Assembly (NCBI GenBank): GCA_934130435.1
Contig: CAKOYB010000006.1
Location: forward strand, 8,192 to 72,191
DNA length: 64,000 nucleotides
Origin: an uncultured Clostridia bacterium
Lineage (GTDB): Bacteria > Bacillota > Clostridia > TANB77 > CAG-508
Reading direction: 5' to 3'
This document shows, piece by piece, positions 37,477 to 45,796 of this stretch (the first letter of the stretch is position 1; the number at the start of each line of letters is the position of its first letter). The notes under the pieces are model-generated. The model was not told the DNA's origin. It did not search any database and was given only the letters and a program-made list of their open reading frames with translations. The position numbers and the translations under genes are program-made.

Positions 37477-39112
37477 TTATTGTCCTCTCTTTTTCCATAT
37501 ACATTCAAGTCCGATAGCGTACGGCATCTATATGATGGTTATTCTTATCTGGATAACCAGTAATAACATTTCCGTCCTTATCTCTTTCTAATTCATACTC
37601 GCTAAATTCTATTGCAGTATTAGGACACCTTTTAGGATCTATTACTATCTTTATTAAACCTGCCAACCATTTCATGCTATATTCAACACTTCCTGGTCCT
37701 TTTTCTGCTCCCCTTATAAATGCTCCATAGGATTTATAGTCTCCTATTGATTTATTTTCTGCACTATCTGCAGTTATTAAATCACTATTTGTTACTCCTT
37801 TTTCTTGTAGTTTCATCCATGTATCTTGATTTGATGTTTTGTTACATCTCAGCTCATCAAATATGTACAATGTTCTTCTTGCCATATCGAAATGCATGTT
37901 ATTGTAAGCAAATGGATCAGGAAACCAACCCCAGTCAATACCTTTATACAATCTATCAAAGTGAGAAATTTCTTCATCTGTTATCTCTCTTAATTCTAGA
38001 TTTTCAAATACACTACCTCCATCTCCAGTTTCTAATCCCAAATATTCGTTTTCATATATTATCGGCGCTGTTTCTTTAGTGTATTCTGCTTCGTCTATAA
38101 AAGCTTGTCCTATCCATTCTTTTGGAGATGTTCTATAATCACTGTGATGTGATAATCTATTTGGTTTTGGTATTCTTTTTTCTTTATTAACAAAATGTTG
38201 TCTACTTGCTGGAGTATTGAATGTATAAAATTCTATAAAATCATTGCCACCTCTTATTACAGATTGATTTATTTTTCTTACTGCATTCATTCCCTGTATT
38301 TGGTCAAATTCTTCATACCATATAATTCCTATATACATTCCTTTGGGTGGTTTTATTGATTTTATTTTACCTGGATCATCTGTTCCTCTAAAATATATTT
38401 TTTGTCCTGTACTTCTCTTGGTTATTTCCATTGGAGAAGTTTTAAAGCTATAATCATCTATCAATCCAAGATATGTTTCACTTAATTTATCAATTCCCCA
38501 CTGTATTTGTGCATAAACTGAATCTTTTAAAGTATTGCTTACCCTTCTTATGCATAACGCACACATATTAGGATTGTTTTCTAACAATTCTGGAATTTTT
38601 TCTCCACAAAAAGAGGACTTCAATGAAGCCCTCCCACCATCTAACCAGTATTCTAAATGTCCTCTGTTATCTATATCTCTGTTCAAGTCTATAAATGCAC
38701 TTGACATATCACTTGCTGGTATCTTTATTATTTGTTTTTCTTTTCCTTGTTTTTCTTTTGTTAATTCTAGAAATTTCATGTCTTTGTCTACTATAATTCC
38801 ATAAGCAGTTGCTAAGTCTTTTACATTAGTAAACATATCTATGTTCTCAACTTTTTCTTCCATCTTGTCTATCATTTTATTGAGTAATTTTATTCTTTTG
38901 TCTTTTGTTTTATCTAATTCATTTAATACATTTTTCGTATTTTCTTCTTTTTTTTGTGCAAGATTTTGCTCGATGTCTTTATTCTCTTTAGTTAGTCTTT
39001 TTACTGTATCTGGAGAAACATTAAACTTTCTTGCCGTTTCCCTTAAGTTTTGACATTCGATATAATATGCAATTATTTGTTTTCTTTCTTTATCTGTTAA
39101 TCTCTTTGCCAT
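37477..39112 (-). CDS. terL: terminase large subunit with N-terminal HTH region, needs +1 recoding at CGGA
   Basis: DNA-packaging ATPase/nuclease of the PBSX type, about 545 residues. Residues about 10-60 form a HTH (RETARKFNVSPDTVKRLTKEN) of the kind found in small terminase subunits, so TerS and TerL seem fused. Walker A is GGRASLKSS near residue 160, Walker B IGIIWYEEFDQ, and nuclease residues lie in GIDWGWFPDP and HHIDAVRY. Frame 0 ends in RYRT. The CGGA at 37510-37513 gives RYGLECIWKKRGQ and a stop 1 nt before the portal ATG. The total length is 3n+1. Confidence 0.88.
37510..37513 (-). other. CGGA +1 recoding site (terminase)
   Basis: Context CGC TAT CGGA CTT GAA. Frame 0 stops one codon later. 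The +1 frame restores the usual DAxRYxLE end of terminases. Confidence 0.85.
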
Positions 39113-39113
39113 A

Positions 39114-39380
39114 TTATCCCATCTTTCTATACTCCTTCATAAAGTATTTCATCACTTCTATTTTGCTATAACATTCTTGTTTCTGTTTGTATTTATCTTG
39201 TAATTCAAATTTATCTGTTTCATTGTTATATACTTTTACTTTTTCTCTTTTTAATATTTGATATTTAGTACAGTATCTGCAATTATCTTCACTATAAAAT
39301 TGAAAACTATTTATTTTATATATCTGTCCTTTTATAGATAAGGCATATAATAACTTATTTATGCTTTGGTTTATATTCAT
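39114..39380 (-). CDS. small Cys-containing phage protein
   Basis: An 88-residue protein directly before terL (1-nt gap). It has CRYCTKY and a C-terminal Cys. The position is that of a small terminase, but the sequence is not TerS-like and terL already has an HTH region. The start was set at the second Met because GGAGA precedes it. Confidence 0.55.
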   Translation of the reverse strand: MNINQSINKLLYALSIKGQIYKINSFQFYSEDNCRYCTKYQILKREKVKVYNNETDKFELQDKYKQKQECYSKIEVMKYFMKEYRKMG

Positions 39381-39398
39381 GTCTTTCTCCATAATAAA

Positions 39399-39421
39399 AG
39401 AGCTTACTGTTGTAAGCCCTC
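39399..39421 (-). terminator. terminator-like hairpin at gene end
   Basis: GGGCTTAC-AACA-GTAAGCTC followed by TTTTATT on the minus strand, overlapping the stop of the 39404-39697 gene. It could attenuate transcription into the packaging genes. Confidence 0.5.
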
Positions 39422-39697
39422 TATTTCTTTTTTACAATTATTTTCTATTATTTCTATAGCTTTTATAAGGTTATCTTTTGTTCTAATATCCTTCGTAGTT
39501 TTATTACTAACTCCTAAAATATTAATTTTTTGTAGTTTTTTTAATTCTTCTAATTTTTCTGATGCATTCATATACTTACATTCCATCTTAAGTCTATATA
39601 AGATTTCATCTGCTTGTTTTATTTCTTCTTTTATTTCACAGCAATTTACTTCTGTCGTCTCTAAAATTTTCCAACTTTCTTCTAATTCTTCTTCCAT
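39404..39697 (-). CDS. coiled-coil phage protein
   Basis: A 97-residue Glu/Lys-rich helical protein of unknown function. The ribosome binding site GGAGGA is one arm of an AATCCTCC-AAA-GGAGGATT hairpin (39702-39720), so initiation may be limited unless translation or transcription opens it. Confidence 0.55.
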   Translation of the reverse strand: MEEELEESWKILETTEVNCCEIKEEIKQADEILYRLKMECKYMNASEKLEELKKLQKINILGVSNKTTKDIRTKDNLIKAIEIIENNCKKEIEGLQQ

Positions 39698-39754
39698 ACC
39701 TTAATCCTCCTTTGGAGGATTTTATCACTCTTTAATTGAAGAATTTGTCGAAAT

Positions 39755-40084
39755 TTAATGGAAATACTTATTTATTACATTATTTATAAAATCATTGCTA
39801 TTGGCAACTAAATCAGCCATATCTTCTTCTGTAAATTTGTCTTGCATATGATAACAGTATACATTCATATAACAATGTGCTAATTCATGTTTTAGTGTGT
39901 TCTTTTTAGTTTCAATACATAAATCTTTATCTAATAATATTACTTGTTCATCTGCATACGTTATTCCAAAATATTTTCCTCTTTCTGCAGGTTCTCCATC
40001 AAGATGTCTTTTAAATTCTTTTCTTATATCTTCTTGTGAAATTTCTTTTATTGTCCATGTTCTGTTGTTTATCTTAAATTTCAT
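39755..40084 (-). CDS. zinc metallopeptidase-like protein (HExxH)
   Basis: A 109-residue ImmA/SprT-like protein. The metal site is HELAH (residues about 66-70) with downstream acidic helices FTEEDMADLVANS. The start was placed at the ATG at 40084 (GAGGTG upstream), which overlaps the preceding gene's stop. Such enzymes in phages may cleave repressors; no such evidence here. Confidence 0.72.
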   Translation of the reverse strand: MKFKINNRTWTIKEISQEDIRKEFKRHLDGEPAERGKYFGITYADEQVILLDKDLCIETKKNTLKHELAHCYMNVYCYHMQDKFTEEDMADLVANSNDFINNVINKYFH

Positions 40085-40356
40085 TGTAGTATACACCTCT
40101 TTCTTATCATATAAGGACATCTAACCTTACCTGTATCTATGTTTAATACTTCAAGATGACTACATATCTTTCCATTTACTGCACATTGAGGATATTCTTT
40201 TATAAATTCTTCTTTAAAATGTTGTTCTTTTGACTTCCAAAACATCTTTTGTTCCTCCTCTATTGCTTCTATTGTATTCCTGCAATCATTTAATTTACAT
40301 ACTTTGCATTTTAAATTATTGTTTGGACATACCTTACCTGTTTCTAAGCATTTCAT
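40081..40356 (-). CDS. Cys-rich phage protein
   Basis: A 91-residue protein with CPNNNLKCKVCKLNDC near the N-terminus and further Cys pairs (CAVNGKICSH, CPYMIRKRC), probably metal-binding. It overlaps the metallopeptidase start and follows the 37-residue gene. Confidence 0.6.
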   Translation of the reverse strand: MKCLETGKVCPNNNLKCKVCKLNDCRNTIEAIEEEQKMFWKSKEQHFKEEFIKEYPQCAVNGKICSHLEVLNIDTGKVRCPYMIRKRCILQ

Positions 40357-40358
40357 AT

Positions 40359-40472
40359 CTAATCCTCATCTGCACAATGTAATGTTCCATCTTCTCTTTG
40401 TACTATTCCTTTATTGCATTGTTTCTTACAATCTTTGCAGTTTTCTTTTGCATATTCTTCATATTTATTCAT
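40359..40472 (-). CDS. 37-residue Cys-rich peptide
   Basis: Starts ATG at 40472 after GGAGAAAAAT. It contains CKDCKKQC and one more Cys, a small zinc-finger-like pattern. It ends two bases before the next ATG, as expected in this tightly packed operon. Confidence 0.55.
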   Translation of the reverse strand: MNKYEEYAKENCKDCKKQCNKGIVQREDGTLHCADED

Positions 40473-40483
40473 ATTTTTCTCCT

Positions 40484-40558
40484 TGGAGCTTTCTGTAAGA
40501 CTTGAACTTACTACTAGGATTTACAAGACCCTTGTTTTGCCAGTTAAACTAAGAAAGC
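40484..40558 (-). tRNA. tRNA-Thr (UGU)
   Basis: Acceptor GCTTTCT/AGAAAGC, D arm GTTT-AACTGGCA-AAAC, anticodon stem AGGGT/ATCCT with loop CTTGTAA (anticodon UGU), T arm GTAAG-TTCAAGT-CTTAC, encoded CCA. Discriminator base is U. Typical single phage tRNA within the late region. It reads ACA, a common codon here. Confidence 0.85.
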
Positions 40559-40592
40559 ATAATAAAAGAGCCTATCTTCTGATAAGCTCTTT

Positions 40593-40811
40593 TTAATAAT
40601 TATTAATATCTGATGTTCTCATTATTTTATATATTTTTTCTTGCCTATAGTCTTCTATGATGTTTTTTAAATAATAGTTTTTATTTTCTCTCCAGTCTAT
40701 AATAATACCATATTCTTTTGCTTGTTTATCAATGTTATATTTTTCATTTTCAGTAAGTGGTATCTTTTCTTCTTTTATTTTATTTATTTTTTCAATAAAC
40801 TTTTCTTTCAC
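40593..40811 (-). CDS. small helical phage protein
   Basis: A 72-residue Lys-rich protein at the beginning of the late operon (MKEKFIEKINKIKEEKIPLT). It begins after a GGAGG ribosome binding site. Function unknown. Confidence 0.55.
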   Translation of the reverse strand: MKEKFIEKINKIKEEKIPLTENEKYNIDKQAKEYGIIIDWRENKNYYLKNIIEDYRQEKIYKIMRTSDINNY

Positions 40812-41014
40812 TATATCACCTCCCTGGGATTTTTCTTATATAATACAGTATCTTTTACATTTTGTCAACTGTTTTTCTTACAGCCTCAATGTTTTGATAC
40901 CGTTTTATATGAGTCTTAACTAGAATCGACTTTTATCTATTTGAAAGAAGGTGATTTTTATATGAACACTATAATATATTAACTTATCTAGTATTATTAA
41001 TATAATAATAAAAA

Positions 41015-41036
41015 GGAACTAGATTTCTCTAATTCC
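41015..41036 (-). terminator. terminator after the ArpU-like gene
   Basis: GGAACTAGA/TCTAATTCC, minus strand followed by TTTTTATTATT. The stretch 40,812-41,111 contains this and presumably the late promoter, with no further gene of support. Confidence 0.7.
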
Positions 41037-41111
41037 TCTGCAAAAGTTTATATTTTACTGTATCATAATAACACCTATATATATATCATTCAATAACATT
41101 TCATAACACAA

Positions 41112-41510
41112 TTATAATTCGTCATATTTTTTTAATGCCGTTTCATGTAATCTGCAAATATGAACATATGTATAATTCATCTCATCTGCAACTCTAACCA
41201 AAGACTTGCATTGTATGTATACTTTATCTAATATGTTTCTGTATGGCTGTTCTATGTTATCCAATTTGTTTAGTATTTCATGCTGTTTTTCTTCTACTTG
41301 TAATACTTTATCTAATAAATCGTTTGCCATATCAAGTAATTTTGCTATTTTTTCTGCCAAACTATCTTGTACTACTTTAGATCCTTTCGGCATATCTGAC
41401 ACTGTTGATGTTATTTTATTTATAGTTGAACTGTATTCCTCTATGTATTCTTTTCTTCCTTTTACCCATTCTTGATTATTTCTATAATTAATCAATTCTT
41501 TTCTATCCAT
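41112..41510 (-). CDS. ArpU/DUF1492-like late gene regulator
   Basis: A 132-residue protein. A helical N-terminal half (residues about 20-95) is followed by a sigma-region-4-like C-terminus (IQCKSLVRVADEMNYTYVHICRLHETALKKY). It is located just before the late genes, as in ArpU/RinA systems that activate packaging and head operons. It is the last gene of the early block. Confidence 0.78.
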   Translation of the reverse strand: MDRKELINYRNNQEWVKGRKEYIEEYSSTINKITSTVSDMPKGSKVVQDSLAEKIAKLLDMANDLLDKVLQVEEKQHEILNKLDNIEQPYRNILDKVYIQCKSLVRVADEMNYTYVHICRLHETALKKYDEL

Positions 41511-41529
41511 TCTGTTCCTCCTTTGTAAA

Positions 41530-41949
41530 TTATTTTTCTAGTAGTTCTTGTAAAACCTCAATATATTTATCTATCAATTCATCTTCATATATCTCTATTA
41601 AACAATTGCCAATTTTTTTCTTTTCTTGTTTTAATTCTTCTATCTTGTCTTTTATCTTTTGAATTGGAACCGTTTCAAAATTATATCTTCTTATTGCTTC
41701 ATTTTTTGCAATGTCTAATTCATTATTTATTTCTTCTATCTCTTCATTATCTTCCTCTAGTTGTTTTACTTTTTTAGCCCCTGCTAATATTATTGTTGTT
41801 TTTTCTTCTAGCTCTTTTGATAGTTTTTCAATTAGTTTTAATAATACTTCTGCATTTTTACTATCCCTAGACATTATATATTTTACTGTCCAGCTGCTAT
41901 TTTTTATATTTTCTAATAATTCAACAGCTTTCTTTTCTTCCTCGTTCAT
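41530..41949 (-). CDS. coiled-coil phage protein
   Basis: A 139-residue charged coiled-coil protein of unknown role, with the repeated pattern KQLEEDNEEIEEINNELD. Four nt separate it from the next upstream gene. Confidence 0.55.
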   Translation of the reverse strand: MNEEEKKAVELLENIKNSSWTVKYIMSRDSKNAEVLLKLIEKLSKELEEKTTIILAGAKKVKQLEEDNEEIEEINNELDIAKNEAIRRYNFETVPIQKIKDKIEELKQEKKKIGNCLIEIYEDELIDKYIEVLQELLEK

Positions 41950-41952
41950 TTA

Positions 41953-42573
41953 TTACTCACTTTCCAGCAATTCTTGTAATCTCTTTTTTATATCCAAAGA
42001 TTTTGTATTCATTGCTCTTAATCTTACTATTTGATAATCATTTTTTCGATAACTTGCATGAATATCTGTATTTTTTGATATTATTTCTTTAGTCTTTTTT
42101 ATATCATAATCAATTCTGTCTATTATGTCTTTTATTTCTTGTTTTGAAATATAATTTTCATATAATACTTCATTCTCTTTTCGTAGCTTTTCAATTTCTA
42201 ATCCTCTCTCAACAGCAATATGTAGCCATAAATAACAATCTTCTTTAAGATTAAGTTTTTCTTTTAAGCTGCTCAGTTCTGTTCTTAGCTGTTTATTCTC
42301 TTTTAATACTCTTTTATAATCGCATTCATCTTCATCTGATTCTGTCAACATTGCACTATATTCTTTTTCTAATTTATCTGCTCTTGCTTTTTCCTTTAAA
42401 TAATTATTTACTATATTTTTAATGCTTTGTATTTCTTTTTTATAATATTGTATATCTTCATCATTGTCATTTTTTACTTTCATTTGACTGTATATTACAT
42501 TAATACAATCTTCATCTCCTTTTATTATTCCTTCTAATATTTTCATATCTTCTTCTATACTATTTTCTTTCAC
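41953..42573 (-). CDS. coiled-coil phage protein
   Basis: A 206-residue acidic coiled-coil protein that starts with GTG immediately after the recoded HTH gene's stop. The ribosome binding site lies inside that gene. The same start motif KENSIEED/KENSVKQS is shared with its upstream neighbour. No family recognised. Confidence 0.55.
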   Translation of the reverse strand: MKENSIEEDMKILEGIIKGDEDCINVIYSQMKVKNDNDEDIQYYKKEIQSIKNIVNNYLKEKARADKLEKEYSAMLTESDEDECDYKRVLKENKQLRTELSSLKEKLNLKEDCYLWLHIAVERGLEIEKLRKENEVLYENYISKQEIKDIIDRIDYDIKKTKEIISKNTDIHASYRKNDYQIVRLRAMNTKSLDIKKRLQELLESE

Positions 42574-42916
42574 TTAATCACCCCAAACTTCTTTTCTTAT
42601 TCGTTCTTCTTCCGCTTTTTCTTGCTTCCATATTTTATCTTCTAATGCTTTCTTAGTTGTTCTCCAGCCTATATTCCAAAAAGCATCTCCTTCAAGCTCT
42701 CCTTCATAACTAAATTGAGCAGGTATATATTCTCTAATAAATTCTATCAAGCCTTCTTTTTCTAATTTTTTACAATATTTTCTTGCCTTGTAGTATGATA
42801 TGTTTTGAATTTCAGCTAAACCTCTTGTACTTATTACATATCCGTGGATTCATAATACAAACATCATTTTTACACAACATTCTGAAAATTGATTGTTTTA
42901 CACTATTTTCTTTCAC
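42574..42916 (-). CDS. HTH-like phage protein, needs +1 recoding at CGGA
   Basis: 113 residues after recoding. Starts GTG at 42916 with AGGAGG 7 nt before it. Frame 0 leaves coding sequence after CIMNPR. At CCA-CGGA-TAT (42841-42844) the +1 frame gives GYVISTRGLAEIQNISYYKA and continues to VWGD, ending 1 nt before the next GTG. The restored part resembles a winged-helix (ISYYKARKYCKKLEKEGLIEF), so probable DNA binding. The total length is 3n+1. Confidence 0.75.
42841..42844 (-). other. CGGA +1 recoding site (HTH-like gene)
   Basis: Context AAT CCA CGGA TAT GTA. Here CGG is followed by ATA rather than AGN, so the signal is CGGA, not CGGAG. Confidence 0.8.
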
Positions 42917-43109
42917 TATAACACCTCCTAAATTGTTTTTCATTTTCTTCTTGTAATTCACATTCTTTTCTTTGAAATACTGGACAGTCTTCATCACAAC
43001 CCCAAGTTATTCCATATCTTTCACATTCAGTCATATTAAGATAACTTAAACTATTATCTTGACTGCAAATTAAATTTGTAAATTCCATTTTTTTATCTAC
43101 TTTATCCAT
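42903..43109 (-). CDS. Cys-rich small phage protein
   Basis: A 68-residue protein with the pattern MTECERYGITWGCDEDCPVFQRKECELQ, a likely metal-binding knuckle common in Clostridia phage early regions. It overlaps both neighbours by 13-14 nt. Confidence 0.55.
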   Translation of the reverse strand: MDKVDKKMEFTNLICSQDNSLSYLNMTECERYGITWGCDEDCPVFQRKECELQEENEKQFRRCYSERK

Positions 43110-43312
43110 CCTAACTCCTCTACTTTCTTATTTATTGCTTGGAATTCTTCTAGAGTTATAGTGGAAGGTAAACTAATATTTCTCCTTCTTAAACTGAAAT
43201 GTATTTCTCTACCTGAGCAATGTGAACTATCTCGTCTAAATATAATATCATTATCATAATACATTTGCTCTATATATCCTAACTCTTCAAACATCTCATC
43301 TGCTGTTTTCAC
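43097..43312 (-). CDS. small phage protein
   Basis: A 71-residue protein (DNDIIFRRDSSHCSGREIHFSLR; ITLEEFQAINKKVEELGWIK). Similar small proteins occur in phage early operons. Unknown function. Confidence 0.55.
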   Translation of the reverse strand: MKTADEMFEELGYIEQMYYDNDIIFRRDSSHCSGREIHFSLRRRNISLPSTITLEEFQAINKKVEELGWIK

Positions 43313-43827
43313 TATCTATCACTCCTCTCTAAATCATAAACTCTGTCCCTTTGCATACTTCTTAAAATGGAAGATAATATTACTTCTTTATCTGCTTTAA
43401 GTTCTTGTTTTCTTGCTGGCTTTATGCAATATAGCTCTTTTAATCCATCTATTGGTTCAGCATAATATTTTGTCCATTTATTTCCTAATGGGTCAATTCT
43501 TTCTTCTTCTCTTTGCTTTATTTCGTCTACTGCCACAAAAACTCCTATTCCTAGCGGTATTTCTTCTTTTACTTCTTGGTATAATTTATATGGCATTACA
43601 AAGTAATTTTTATTTCCTATAAATGTTAATTTATTTTTACTATGAAAATCTTGTTTAGATTGTTTTATTTCGTAGCAATAAGTTTCTCTTTGACAGTTGT
43701 ACATTATACAATCTACTATTTCTTTTCCACACCAACCGATAGTACATTCAAAAACATAGAACTCATTTCTTTTATTAAAACGATTTGCTAGTAATTGTTC
43801 TAGTTTTCTAGTTGTTTCTGTTTTCAT
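43312..43827 (-). CDS. MmcB-like PD-(D/E)xK nuclease family protein
   Basis: A 171-residue protein with a restriction-endonuclease-like core: IGWCGKEIVDCIMYN, then YCYEIKQSKQDFHS (E-x-K at about residues 53-55) and KLTFIGNKNYFVMP. This fits the MmcB DNA repair group and related phage proteins. Likely acts on DNA in recombination or repair; substrate unknown. Confidence 0.68.
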   Translation of the reverse strand: MKTETTRKLEQLLANRFNKRNEFYVFECTIGWCGKEIVDCIMYNCQRETYCYEIKQSKQDFHSKNKLTFIGNKNYFVMPYKLYQEVKEEIPLGIGVFVAVDEIKQREEERIDPLGNKWTKYYAEPIDGLKELYCIKPARKQELKADKEVILSSILRSMQRDRVYDLERSDR

Positions 43828-43847
43828 ATCTTATTTACTCCTCTCCT

Positions 43848-44123
43848 TTATAAATCACCCATGCAGGTATATTTCCCAGAATTGCCACTAGCATAGTTAT
43901 TTAAAAATATTTTAATTTGACAAGTTCCATTTTCATTTTCAAAATCACATTGTTTACATCTAAAAATTGGTTCATCTTTGTCTATTGTTTCTTTACAATT
44001 CATGCACCAATTGTGACAAAATTGTCCTAATCCTTCTAATGCTTTTTCTAAATTATCTTCATTTCCAATTGTATAAAATTTTTTTGTGTTACAATTTATT
44101 TTTTCTTCATTTTTTCTGTTCAT
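43848..44123 (-). CDS. Cys-rich phage protein
   Basis: A 91-residue protein with CHNWCMNC and CKQCDFENENGTC, two zinc-ribbon-like pairs. The start was set at the ATG after GTGAGG. It ends with GKYTCMGDL. Confidence 0.55.
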   Translation of the reverse strand: MNRKNEEKINCNTKKFYTIGNEDNLEKALEGLGQFCHNWCMNCKETIDKDEPIFRCKQCDFENENGTCQIKIFLNNYASGNSGKYTCMGDL

Positions 44124-44124
44124 T

Positions 44125-44331
44125 TTATTTTTCCTCACTTTCTAACATTTTCATATAAACTTCTTTTTCTTGTAACTGTTCTTTTAAACTTTGTTCTAAT
44201 AATTTTATCTGCTCGTCCTTATTGTTGTATTCATTTTGCCAATTAATTAATCTTATTCCTGTTATAAAAAACATTACTGCCCATAAAATCACTACCAGTA
44301 TCACAATTATTTTTAATTTTATATCTTTCAT
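44125..44331 (-). CDS. small membrane protein with coiled-coil tail
   Basis: A 68-residue protein with one N-terminal membrane helix (IVILVVILWAVMFFITGI) and a coiled-coil C-terminus (EQIKLLEQSLKEQLQEKE). Position is in the early operon, away from the lysis genes. Confidence 0.6.
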   Translation of the reverse strand: MKDIKLKIIVILVVILWAVMFFITGIRLINWQNEYNNKDEQIKLLEQSLKEQLQEKEVYMKMLESEEK

Positions 44332-44344
44332 ATTTACTCCTTTA

Positions 44345-44611
44345 TTAAATAATATTTACTTCTATAATTTCATATCTATTACTTTTAAGTTCATCATTAT
44401 AGTTTTTCATAGTAGCCCATTTACTTGTTTCAAGTCCTCGACTTTGAATAACCTTTCTATAACATTTTCTTTTTGATGTTTTTATAATTTCAAGTTTTTT
44501 ATTATAAATATAAGCAATACAATACATAAAATATAATCTATCTTTTGGCGTTTTAAAATTTGTATCAACTCCCCATTCTTTTAGGGCTTGTATAAATTCT
44601 TTTTCTGTCAT
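44345..44611 (-). CDS. small unknown phage protein
   Basis: An 88-residue basic protein (ALKEWGVDTNFKTPKDRLYF). No family recognised. Good ribosome binding site and 2-nt gap to the upstream gene. Confidence 0.5.
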   Translation of the reverse strand: MTEKEFIQALKEWGVDTNFKTPKDRLYFMYCIAYIYNKKLEIIKTSKRKCYRKVIQSRGLETSKWATMKNYNDELKSNRYEIIEVNII

Positions 44612-44613
44612 AT

Positions 44614-44832
44614 TTACTCCTTTACCACCAATCCTGCTTTGGTTAAATCATATAAGAATAAAATATCATCATTATTTCTTCCTTCAATAATTATTTCTCT
44701 AGTACGAGGATTTATATATAAAGTATCACTATAAAATAAATATTTCCCTGGTTCATCAATATGAGGTGCATGTCTTAATTGATATTTAAACATAAGCCAT
44801 TCTAAATCTATCTTTTCATCTATTTCTAACAT
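44614..44832 (-). CDS. small unknown phage protein
   Basis: A 72-residue protein beginning MLEIDEKIDLEWLMFKYQLR, mixed alpha/beta by eye. Unknown. Confidence 0.5.
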   Translation of the reverse strand: MLEIDEKIDLEWLMFKYQLRHAPHIDEPGKYLFYSDTLYINPRTREIIIEGRNNDDILFLYDLTKAGLVVKE

Positions 44833-44835
44833 ATT

Positions 44836-44979
44836 TTATTCACTCCTTTCAATCTTTCTTTCTACAATTTTCTTAATCATTTTCTCTTCTGCCTTATCTA
44901 AATACTCATCTGATAATAAATATATAAATATAAACATTATAATTGCTATAATTAATGTGCTTATTATTGCTTGTAACAT
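44836..44979 (-). CDS. 47-residue membrane peptide
   Basis: One hydrophobic helix (TLIIAIIMFIFIYLL) followed by a charged tail. A GGAG-type ribosome binding site lies upstream. Ends 3 nt before the next ATG. Confidence 0.5.
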   Translation of the reverse strand: MLQAIISTLIIAIIMFIFIYLLSDEYLDKAEEKMIKKIVERKIERSE

Positions 44980-44985
44980 ATCTTA

Positions 44986-45231
44986 TTACTCCTTTGCTCC
45001 TAAATTTTCTCTAAAATCCTTTTCTTTTAACTTTTCTTCCGATAAAGTTCTTACTAATATCTCTTCCAATACTAAATTTTTATAATCACCAGTATTGTTA
45101 AAATAATGTTGTAATGCTGTCTTTTTACTTTTATATAATCTTGCAAACCTTATTTCTTTTTTAAACTCCGTTCTACCATATGTAGCATATAATCCTTCTT
45201 TATTTTTTATTGCATATACTATTTGTTCCAT
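44986..45231 (-). CDS. small unknown phage protein
   Basis: An 81-residue protein (MEQIVYAIKNKEGLYATYGR...RFARLYKSKKTALQHY). Similar proteins occur in Firmicutes phage early regions. Unknown role. Confidence 0.5.
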   Translation of the reverse strand: MEQIVYAIKNKEGLYATYGRTEFKKEIRFARLYKSKKTALQHYFNNTGDYKNLVLEEILVRTLSEEKLKEKDFRENLGAKE

Positions 45232-45239
45232 ACTCTTAT

Positions 45240-45383
45240 CTATTTCCCTTTCTCATATCCAATTACAAACCACAACCATTTATATATAGGAGGATTGCAT
45301 TTTAATGTTAATCTTTTGGGAATAATATAATAATACCATTGACTATGATAATATTTTGCTCTATGTATTTCCGTCTTTAACAT
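45240..45383 (-). CDS. 47-residue unknown peptide
   Basis: MLKTEIHRAKYYHSQWYYYI..., aromatic-rich, with GGAGGAG before the ATG. Unknown. Confidence 0.4.
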   Translation of the reverse strand: MLKTEIHRAKYYHSQWYYYIIPKRLTLKCNPPIYKWLWFVIGYEKGK

Positions 45384-45396
45384 ATCTATTCTCCTC

Positions 45397-45795
45397 CTAG
45401 TAAAACCACATATTTACTTTGTGTTTATAACAATGCTTAAACATATTTAGCCATAATTGATGCATGTCGTAACAATTCATTTCTATATAATTGTGTCCTT
45501 GCATTTCTACTTTTAAATCTTTCATTACATCATATATTTTTTTACATTCTTTAGGTGTTAATTTTCCATCACAATCGCTATGCCATAGAAATATATCTAA
45601 ATCATCATTGCATAAAGTATTCCATTCTTCTATTTCTTCTGGTTGTAAATCTTCTTTAAATGTTTTTTCGTATAATTCGCCTAACCTCTCATTATAAGCA
45701 TTGGCGACTTCTTTTCTATATACATTAAATTTTATATATCCACAATGGTAAGTATCTTTTCTTTCTAAACCTTTTATACTTATATCTAATCCCAA
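45397..45795 (-). CDS. unknown phage protein
   Basis: A 132-residue protein beginning MGLDISIKGLERKDTYHCGY, with several His and Cys and the end KHKVNMWFY. Recurrent phage protein type without known function. It starts 1 nt after the stop of the recoded YopX gene. Confidence 0.55.
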   Translation of the reverse strand: MGLDISIKGLERKDTYHCGYIKFNVYRKEVANAYNERLGELYEKTFKEDLQPEEIEEWNTLCNDDLDIFLWHSDCDGKLTPKECKKIYDVMKDLKVEMQGHNYIEMNCYDMHQLWLNMFKHCYKHKVNMWFY

Positions 45796-45796
45796 T

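Noticed and set aside
20119..39752. Spo0A-box-like TGTCGAA motifs (20119, 20144, 20653, 30044, 39746)
   Set aside because: Five in 64 kb is about what base composition predicts. No consistent promoter position.
40930..40990. Plus-strand mini-frame (MNTIIY) after AAGGTG as a leader peptide
   Set aside because: Only five or six codons, no gene follows on that strand, and it faces the late operon.
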